A stretch of 28,894 bases of DNA from Reticulitermes lucifugus (Eukaryota > Arthropoda > Insecta > Blattodea > Rhinotermitidae), in the NCBI GenBank assembly GCA_026260175.1, contig JAKCWW010004632.1, positions 11,126 to 40,019 on the forward strand, given 5' to 3'. Positions within the stretch are counted from its first letter, which is position 1, and each line of letters begins with the position of its first letter. The position numbers were made by a program, and so were the translations under genes. Positions 21,785-28,894 of the stretch are shown here, one piece after another. The notes under the pieces were generated by a model. The model saw only the letters and a program-made list of their open reading frames with translations, searched no databases and was not told the DNA's origin.

Positions 21785-21973
21785 AAATCTGCGCTCTTCT
21801 GGGGTATTACGCGGCCTCGTGTGGTAATTGTTTACCGACGTTTCGGGACAGCGTATCGGTCCCATCTTCACGGGTCAAGAGTCCGAGTGAAGATGGGACC
21901 GATACGTTGTTCCGAAACGTCGGTAAACAATTGCCACACGACGCCGCGTAATACCCCAGAAGAGAGCAGATTT
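21785..21973. repeat. Foldback element, 87-bp arms, 15-nt loop
   Basis: The left arm (21785-21871) and reverse complement of the right arm (21887-21973) agree at 82 of 87 positions by hand count. Each arm ends at the loop with GTGAAGATGGGACC and contains GAAACGTCGGTA (minus 21833-21844, plus 21914-21925). Between these lies a hairpin-capable GGGAC/GTCCC on the left arm. The core starts GTGAAGA instead of CTGAAGA. The frames over it, such as 21754-21951 with NVGKQLPHDAA, are by-products of the repeat. The high arm identity suggests a recent origin or arm-to-arm correction. Confidence 0.85.
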
Positions 21974-22088
21974 AATACGTACTGACACTTGAAACATAAG
22001 ATTAAATACACCTTTCAAAGTAATTTTACTTCATAATTAACAACTACTATAATTTTATAATTATTAACAATTGCTGTCAGCAGCACTG

Positions 22089-22217
22089 GTAGTAGAAGTA
22101 GTAGTAGTAGAAGTAGTGCTGGTAGTAGTAGTTATTGTCGTCGTCGACATCATTTTAGAAGCACTAGTACTAGTGATAGTCGTTTTCTTGTTGTGATGGT
22201 GATGGTTTTGGGGCATC

Positions 22218-22260
<43 letters not shown>
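22089..22260 (+). repeat. AGT trinucleotide array
   Basis: An imperfect GTA/GAA-rich part (22089-22132) is followed by 14 perfect AGT units at 22218-22260. The Leu/Ser/Thr-rich frame on the minus strand (22064-22300) is the translation of this simple repeat. Confidence 0.9.
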
Positions 22261-22300
22261 TAAGCAGAAGTGGTAGTACCAACAGCAGCAGTAGCAGCAT

Positions 22301-23338
22301 GGTATACTGGTTGGTTAGGACAAAGTCTATTGAATTATTATTAAATAAGAGCTCAACTTTTTAATTGAACTGAGATTGATGGCTTTAGTCTGCAAAGCGA
22401 TGCAGCAACAAAAGCATAATACATTATGTTTCACAGTGCGAATAACGCATGCTTACAACAGCCTCTAGCATTTGGGCATTACGGCTGTGTAGTCATTGTG
22501 AACGGGCCTCTAGGGACTTTCCCCACAGGGACCTACGGTCCTGCACACTAAATATTTATAATGAGGGCAAAAAGAACGGGGGAATAAAATGTTTTCCAAA
22601 CGTGTGATTTATTAATGCAGAGTTCACTTCTGAACAGGCCGGCACAACACACATGTAGACATTGCTGCCCGCAACAGGGCTTCACAGCTGCTACAATTAT
22701 GGCCTTACTTGCTTGCACGCTGCTGTACCAATAGTTAACTGCACTTGCAACTCTACCGAACCAGTTAATTTTATCCTCTGTCACCCACTTACTCATTCTG
22801 CTAAGTTTCGCTTTGACACCAGATATGTGCGTTAGACTACATGCGGTTACTACAAGAATTTTATAATTGTATTTATTTTTGGTTTCATTTAAAGTTTTAT
22901 TTAGGTTTAACTAAGGTATGAGCGACACTTGATAGTTACGATTATCACAAAAATTTTAACTATTACATAAATAATATATAAATTAGAAGATGCTGACTTT
23001 AAAACTCTGATCGAAAGAAAAATCTTTCGGACAGAAAACATCTCCACTCACCTTCCGCTCTGTCATTCGACACTGGTTGAATATCCAATTCAATACCGCA
23101 TGACAAGATGGTGGCTAAGCAAGACAGTCGACAGTATCGTGGGTGCCGGGCATCGGATGAGGCAAATAAAAGCAAACTTGAGAGTTGTGAGGTTTCCACA
23201 GTTTTGATGTTGAGGATTCCGGTCTTTGTCGATGCCATGTGGTGCAGCGTGGTTGACAGATACCGACATTTCGAATGAAGGTAATACCTTCATCTACAAG
23301 TGTTGAGGAGTCCTAGGAATCTTCACTGTTCTACTTCC
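22301..23338. other. No gene recognised
   Basis: The 82-codon minus frame at 22548-22796 and overlapping minus frames at 22999-23293 have no recognisable domain. Confidence 0.4.
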
Positions 23339-23470
23339 GGGGAAAGCTTCCTCTCTGCCCTCTGTGTATAAGGCTGGGTGGGCCCCACAGCTGGTCTGGA
23401 TGTTTTGAAGAAGAGAAAAATCTGCTGCCTGTAAGGAGACCGTAAGGACCGGCTACGCTATCCCGGCTGT
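23339..23470 (-). mobile_element. Family B SINE with tRNA-like head
   Basis: On the minus strand it starts GCCGGGATAGCGTAGCCGG (plus 23449-23467), an A-box region, then runs through a decayed B-box region to AAACATCCAGACCAGCTG and GGGGCCCACCCAGCC, which match the body of the other two copies. It shows the head those copies lack. The 3' part is short. Confidence 0.55.
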
Positions 23471-23616
23471 TCCGGACAAAGAGTTTTCAATTCAAACAAG
23501 CCAGCTGTAAGTAACTGATTTCCTCAAATAAGTTAGAAAGCCCAAACTAATTTGTAAAGCGTTTTAAGATATTTAAAACCACATTGACCTGACAACCTAA
23601 CAAGTTTTACCCATGT

Positions 23617-23899
23617 AATAAACTCTTTTTTTTCCCATGGCGCAACAGCCCCTAGTGAGCCAGGGCCTCCTCATTATCGAGGCTTCACGATTACATTCAG
23701 TTTGACACACCATATTCGGTAGGACTTCTCTGGACGAATGATCATCCCGACGCAGCAGAGACCTCTATCTAACAATATACAACACTCACAAGAGAAAGAC
23801 ATCCATGCCTCCGGCGGGATTCGAACCCGCAATCTCAGCTAGCAAGCGACTGCAGACCCACGCCTTTGACAGCGCGCCCACTATGATCGGCAATAAACT
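23617..23899 (-). mobile_element. Full-length tRNA-derived SINE with target-site duplication (family D)
   Basis: The element itself is 23625-23891, read on the minus strand. The B box is a perfect GGTTCGAATCC (plus 23817-23827) and the head TGGGCGCGCTG lies about 50 bases before it. The body contains CGTCGGGATGATCATTCG and ends CTAGGGGCTGTTGCGCCATG followed by an A-run (plus-strand T-run 23626-23633). AATAAACT flanks it on both sides (23617-23624 and 23892-23899), an 8-bp direct repeat expected from LINE-driven insertion. Intact boxes, tail and duplication point to a fairly recent insertion. It would depend on a LINE reverse transcriptase in trans. The annotated span includes both duplication copies. 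Confidence 0.8.
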
Positions 23900-24137
23900 A
23901 ATTTACTATTGCTTATTTATATACAAGAGATTTAAACCAGATTATTAAAGCTAATTAAATATTCTTACCACAGGTTCAATGGTAATAACATCATCACCAG
24001 CACCACAAACATCGAAAAGCAAACAACTATTACATGCCTTCTATTACAAACAGATACATATTTTCGCTACATACTGCTGCTTCTATTGCTGGCATTACTA
24101 CTACTATTACTAATAATAATAACACTATTACCGCAAT

Positions 24138-24138
<1 letters not shown>

Positions 24139-24170
<32 letters not shown>
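24139..24170 (+). repeat. (ACT)10 trinucleotide array
   Basis: Ten perfect ACT units plus AC, flanked by imperfect ATT/ACT and ACC/ATC units over about 24090-24195. It is the reverse complement of the AGT array at 22218-22260. The Thr-rich plus frame and Ser-rich minus frame over it are by-products. Confidence 0.9.
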
Positions 24171-24175
<5 letters not shown>

Positions 24176-24413
24176 TCACCACCACTACTACTATTAATCT
24201 TAACATTCAGATAAGGGAAAAGAATATTAAAATCATTATAGTCGTTTGAAAACACGGATTCAAAACGCACTCCGATATTATTACAAGTGCTGACATGAGA
24301 AAAGTGTTTTGCTTAAGGACGATACCACTTACTAGGATTATATTGTGCTGAAGGTAAATGAGCGAAGTATTGAGTATGCAGCATTAGTGTAACGATAATT
24401 ACAAAGAATAATC

Positions 24414-24531
24414 GATTTTCTCCCAGAAAAGCCTGTCCCAGTGCCCCACCATAAATCCCAAAAGGACTGGCCTGGAATCGAACCACGGAGCGCAGTCAGC
24501 AACTAACCGCCGCTTGAGTCATGACACGGCC
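24414..24531 (-). mobile_element. Family A SINE, 3'-truncated
   Basis: On the minus strand GGCCGTGTCATGACTCAAG is the head, GGTTCGATTCC (plus 24474-24484) an exact consensus B box, followed by CAGTCCTTTTGGGATTTATG and GCACTGGGACAGGCTTTTC. The body ends early, near GGGAGAAAATCG. Confidence 0.75.
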
Positions 24532-24895
24532 ATGTATCACGATCAGCACACTGCACTACTGCATTAATCGTGGATTCACTTGCTACCGTAATACTGCACT
24601 TATGTCTAGCCTAGTACTTTATTCTAAAATCACACAAAACACCGGAACAGTACACACCACAGTAATGCAACTTAAGGAACAACAGTAAACAGCACCATGA
24701 TTCTTCTACACGTCAATCAACAAGTGAAATAACATAACGAGAACAGTCTCAATTACAGTTTTAATAACCATTTTATTTCTCATTTTAACATACGGTGTAA
24801 AAAAGTGACAGTGAAAATACAGTAGTGAAGGTGGTGAAATATAAACTATTGAACGAAAGCATGGACGTGTTTTTAAACAAATTTAGTTGAGTGAC
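24532..24895. other. No gene recognised
   Basis: AT-rich sequence with no repeat recognised. No inverted partner for the motif just downstream was found here. Confidence 0.4.
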
Positions 24896-24941
24896 ACCCC
24901 CTGAAGATGGCTTTCTGGAGAACCGAAACATATGTAGGGGT
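24896..24941 (+). ncRNA. Candidate hammerhead ribozyme, type I minimal form
   Basis: Hand folding gives stem I ACCCC (24896-24900) with GGGGT (24937-24941); core CTGAAGA (24901-24907, fits CTGANGA); stem II GGCTTT/AGAACC with loop CTGG (24909-24924), one C-A mismatch; core GAA with stem III A-C/G-T closed by ATAT (24928-24935); cleavage-site base A at 24936, so the cleavage triplet is GTA, allowed by the NUH rule. T at 24908 is unpaired where a G-C pair normally opens stem II, a departure from the canonical core. Minimal hammerheads with very short stem III are reported in Penelope-like retroelements. No flanking coding sequence of such an element is seen. Activity is unknown. Confidence 0.45.
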
Positions 24942-27479
24942 TTTTAAAATGTTTTAAAGAAACCTTATATTGGTTTTTTAAATAAAGTGCATTTAGTTGG
25001 CGATAAGACATTGATCTAGCCTAGTAATTTTGCCTTCTTTCAATGCTTCTGCATCAAACGTGGTTTACTTGTTTCAGCAATACTATACTAATTAGGCTTT
25101 ACGCGTTTCCGTGTTGTAATAATCATGGTTTTGCTTGCACTATCTGCTTTTAAACGCTGGGCAAAAGCCACAACTGGCAATTCAACCAAACGTCAGTGTA
25201 CTAGAAACAGAATTAATCCTCGCTCCTTTCGTGAACGCTGATTCTGTTGGCATGCCATTATGTGCTGACATCTGCAGTTTGTAAAGATCACTAGGATTCT
25301 AGATGTGTTTTAACTTTTCCAGTGCCAACCGTGATCTCAAATGTCTCGTAGTGTGATTATTAAATTTCAATACGCGAAATAACAAAGTTCAAATGCCTCC
25401 TCTCCGTATTTTCGCTTCTACAGTTATATTTCCGTCAAAAGTGATTGAACTAATCCAATATATTATCACGGAGGTTTCTGGTGTCTCTACAAAAGATAGG
25501 AACACATCAATGCGTCGCGTTTGTGTGACGCAAAGAGGTGCTTTGAGGTGGGGTTAAGACAATAACATGTACAAAGAACAGATGAAAATCTTCTCAATTC
25601 CGTTTGACTGCACCATTAAATGACTAAGATGTCTTTACTCCACAGTTCCACCAAAGGCGTGATCGAATCCCATGAAAGATCTTAATATGCCAGATGCTAA
25701 TGCTGAAGTTCCTGCCATAAGTTAATGTTTAAATTAGACGACGCGTGAAGTCAAACGCGCTCGAAGAGCTGAGAGACAACTAGAGCTACAGATATAAGTT
25801 AAAGCCTATATATAACTCAACAGGACTGAAGCTGTATGCGCCAGGTCCAAAGCATAAATCTTCCAAAAATAAAATCTTTGCAATTTACATTCATCTTGCA
25901 TCCTCATGTTAACTGATGACTGATTTATTAATAAACAGGATTCAGACACACTGTCTTAAGAGCCAGAAAACTGGAACACATTCACAGTGAGAAGTTTCAT
26001 GATTTTTTATCTTCAAACAAATATTAGTCATATGATAATACTCGAGGATGAGAGAGGCGGGACATGTAGTAGGACTGAAGAGATACGAAATACATTATTT
26101 TCAATTCTGCAGTGTGATTATTGCATTTGTACGAATAAAGTTATATCAGGAATAACTAAAAATAAATGAGGTAAAATCAATTGTTTTTGAGGAATGAGTA
26201 CCTTTATTTTGTACAAGGACATAATTTCCCAACTAACTGATTACTGATAGTATAAGCTGAAGTTTCAGTGCTCCTGATACAATAGGCAGCCACCAGCAGC
26301 AAATCTGAGCAAGCTCGATCCATCTCTCGTGCTCACAACCTAGCTAGCTAACAATAAATGATATTTTGAGCCTCTCATGTCGGAGACCATGAGCCTGCTC
26401 TTTTCAGAAATGTGACGTCATGTATTTTTGTACACAGATATCAATGTTTCAAAGGAACCTGCAGCATCCTTTTTCAGGACAGAAGAGACGTAGAAAAGTA
26501 TTCCGTTACCCTAAAGATGAAGGTTGCTGCCTATTAAATTACACGATGTCACATCCCAGAATTCAGCAATTTCCATAAATCCCTAAACTTAATATTATTC
26601 TATCGCCTTCTTCTTTGTCTTACAAGTGGTTCTTTCCGAGAGACTCCCAGCAAAATTCTGTAGGCAGTCAAGGTCTATCAATCCTAGCTCTATGTCCAAA
26701 GTATTGCAACCTCCTGGGATTTACTAATCTAACAATATTATGCATGAACTTAGGCTATATGCCACGACTTTGCACGTTCACTCTCCTACCAATACTACGC
26801 AAGTGGAGGCTTACAAGCAGCAAGATTATTTAGTAACTCACTTCCTTTTAATTTTCCAAACAGTTGCAGAGATTATAGCATAAAGGCGGGCACGTAGTTT
26901 TTCTGGAAATTTGTTCCTTAGTCAGACATCTTAAACGCACTATCTGGTTGAGTGGGACCCATGGCAATTTCGTAATGTACAAGAGTGAGAGGCGTTAAGT
27001 TTCTGGAAGGTTTTGCAACAAACAGAGGATGTCCTGATTCTATTCTCCGCACTGCCAGAGGCACAAAATGTACAAGTTTGTTTCAACTCGTCTTATTACC
27101 CACATCGCTCAACAGAGCAAGTTCAGTGGATGCCCTGTAGGTCTGTTTTCAAACAACAAAATCCAGCACACTGAATCTGAATTTTGTTAAAGATTATGAG
27201 CACTGCAGTAGGAATATTGAAACTGCTCATGCACCTACGTAGCCCTAATCTATACACCGTGTACATGCAGTGCCCTAAAAACATTAGCCTTGCTTGACAC
27301 GGCGAACACCAGAAATCTGCATTATGTTTTTCTTATTTTATTCAAATGCATAGAAATTACAGCCAAATATTTGGCAAACAATGTGAGAAGGGTGATAATA
27401 AAATATTAGTTCAGCTTTCTAGCATCACTCGGGCTTGATTTAGATCAAGATTCTTAAAATATATCAAAAGGAAACGGAA
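24942..27479. other. No gene recognised; long AT-rich stretch
   Basis: Frames of 60-72 codons (25987-26169 and 26615-26833, plus) have no known motif. A 6-bp inverted repeat TGCGTC/GACGCA lies at 25511-25532. No repeat was recognised. Confidence 0.45.
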
Positions 27480-27600
27480 AGTACAAATTATGAAGTCCCT
27501 AACTGAGTAATTTTCTGCATCCTCTTGTTTGCCTCTCTCTTTATCTCCGAATATTTTCCACAGCATCCTGTCACCAATCATCCTTAATCTATAGGGTCAT
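27480..27600 (-). pseudogene. LINE ORF2 C-terminal relic, short
   Basis: The minus translation LRMIGDRMLWKIFGDKERGK, then after a frameshift GLHNLYF, parallels the LINE segment VLRKIFGAKRDEVTGEWRKL followed by HNEELHNLYSS. The plus-strand DNA (ATGAAGTCCC...TTTTCTGCATCC) is also close to that at 13132-13165. It overlaps the start of the segment preserved at 12935-13240. Confidence 0.55.
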
Positions 27601-28894
27601 AATAAGAGACACGATTAGCGCACTTAAATTAACAAACTTGTCATATAACACCTAAGAGTTTAACGCTTTACAGTCCAGCTGTTACGCTATGTAGCACCAG
27701 CTTTAACATTCACAGATTCTACGTTCTGCCGACAGATAAATTTATGTGTTTGGTATGTATCTTAGAATAAACAATGATTATTTCCCTATACAACAACAAC
27801 TGATCGTTTTTTATAACCGAGAATGGGTGTGTTTACTGCGAAGTACGAACCGAATATTTAAATATAACTTAGTTTCTTCTTAGTCTTTAAAGGTCTAAAG
27901 CTTATTACTGACAAGTAGTATTCCCAAGCAAGTTGAAAACCCGAAGGCAGAAATCAAAGCTGTTGCAGAAAGAACTAAAAAAGAAAAGAAGAGAGAAAGA
28001 AAACAACACTAGCTGCACTTATGCAAAATTTTGACTTTAATTCTCTACAAACGTTGGATGTGCAGAAATTAAAGACTGAATGTATTTGAGAGAATGAAGT
28101 CCCCTGTCCTATATAAGTGTCGTAACATCATAATCAGTATTACAAGTGCAATAAATCAAAAAATTAAGCACTTAAAACTACCCATGACTTTTTATGATCC
28201 CATGTGTCCTTCCTTTACACGTTACGTATTTTATGATTGTGGCAGTTAAACTTTTCAGATGTTACATTTTTACGCGACACAATTCATGTCAGCGAATGTC
28301 GTCAATTCTATTGTGCGGTGAACTGCGTCCCTTCGTGGATTTTAAATCAAAATTTACAAACGCCTTAAAACTTAGATTTACGGTATCAAAACCAAATTAT
28401 AAAGCTTGAGAGAACTAACAGGCCACTGAAACTCTCTACATTACCTAATGTGCATTGTTTCTTACAAAGTAAGGGTTATTTTTTTTCTGTTGTGTAAAAA
28501 AATCTGAAATACGAGTGAGATGCAGTGTCCCGTAGACATCACGAAGAGAAAAAGTGTCTAGTTTAGTATGCGATGAAAGTGTACAAAGTTCGAAAGTGAC
28601 ACATTATTGATCATCTCTTCTCCACAGCAACCTTCCTCTTCCTTTATTACAAACCATGGAACCATAAGAAGAGACCAAATTGACAGCCACACAACTGTAG
28701 CCCATTCATCCTCTGTGTACAGTAATAAAAAATATCCGATAATAAGCAGGCCAGTGACAACTCAATTTGAGTGAATTTCAGATCCCAGATGGTACAGATC
28801 AGCATACATTATGACCAAAATGATTTCAGCGTTTTGACGTGAATACGTCTTTAAATTTGCTTCCGTAGTGGGAGGCAATCCAGAAAACTGATGA
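27601..28894. other. No gene recognised
   Basis: AT-rich sequence with a 71-codon plus frame (28194-28409) of no recognisable type and a short purine run near 27970-28000. Confidence 0.45.

Noticed and set aside
22064..22300. Leu/Ser/Thr-rich 78-codon frame on the minus strand
   Set aside because: It is the translation of the AGT simple repeat.
23817..23827. Perfect B box suggesting a true tRNA gene
   Set aside because: No closing acceptor stem, and a SINE body, A-tail and target duplication follow.
24034..24270. Thr-rich and Ser-rich frames on both strands
   Set aside because: Explained by the ACT simple repeat.
1..28894. CRISPR arrays, operons, prokaryotic promoters or LTR retrotransposons
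   Set aside because: No spaced direct repeats, no prokaryotic gene arrangement, and no pair of long direct terminal repeats were found.

Overview
The window looks like repeat-rich, AT-rich, gene-poor nuclear DNA of an arthropod, most likely an insect and by repeat type a cockroach or termite (Blattodea). That host call is inference from remembered repeat families, not from a search. No open reading frame exceeds about 110 codons. Nothing in it reads as a host exon, rRNA gene, true tRNA gene, CRISPR array, operon or prokaryotic feature. What can be supported is a graveyard of mobile elements in otherwise unremarkable sequence.

Layout. 0-6 kb: a tRNA-derived SINE cut by the left edge, a decayed mariner-like transposase fragment (677-934), a divergent pair of GAAAC motifs (1.87-2.1 kb), a repeat-derived pseudo-ORF (5.44-5.6 kb) and a lone motif copy (5.74 kb). 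7-10.3 kb: a second inverted pair (7.09-7.4 kb), a 69-bp alternating purine/pyrimidine tract against a SINE tail (7.6-7.95 kb), further SINEs, a hAT-type MITE with matching ends (9360-9640) and a degenerate minisatellite. 10.3-19 kb: mostly blank sequence with a LINE 3' fragment (12.9-13.2 kb), SINE fragments and a purine-rich low-complexity block (18.0-18.4 kb). 19-24.6 kb: the densest repeat zone, with SINEs of several families, a third inverted pair with (TA)11, a LINE 3' fragment, a near-perfect 87-bp foldback (21785-21973), two trinucleotide arrays of complementary sequence and an apparently intact SINE with an 8-bp target-site duplication (23617-23899). 24.6-28.9 kb: mostly blank, with the best hammerhead-like motif (24896-24941) and one more LINE fragment (27.5 kb).

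The most interesting signal is a recurrent short motif, CTGAAGA-hairpin-GAAAC-NNNN-GTA or its decayed forms. Four times it occurs as head-to-head inverted pairs. Its order of parts matches a minimal type I hammerhead ribozyme of the kind reported in the terminal repeats of Penelope-like retroelements. One copy (24896-24941) can be folded by hand into all three stems, with one unpaired base that departs from the canonical core. Whether any copy is active cannot be told from sequence alone.

No genes here work together as a pathway. The non-autonomous elements would depend on enzymes encoded elsewhere, and the coding remnants seen (mariner-like transposase, LINE ORF C-termini) are broken.
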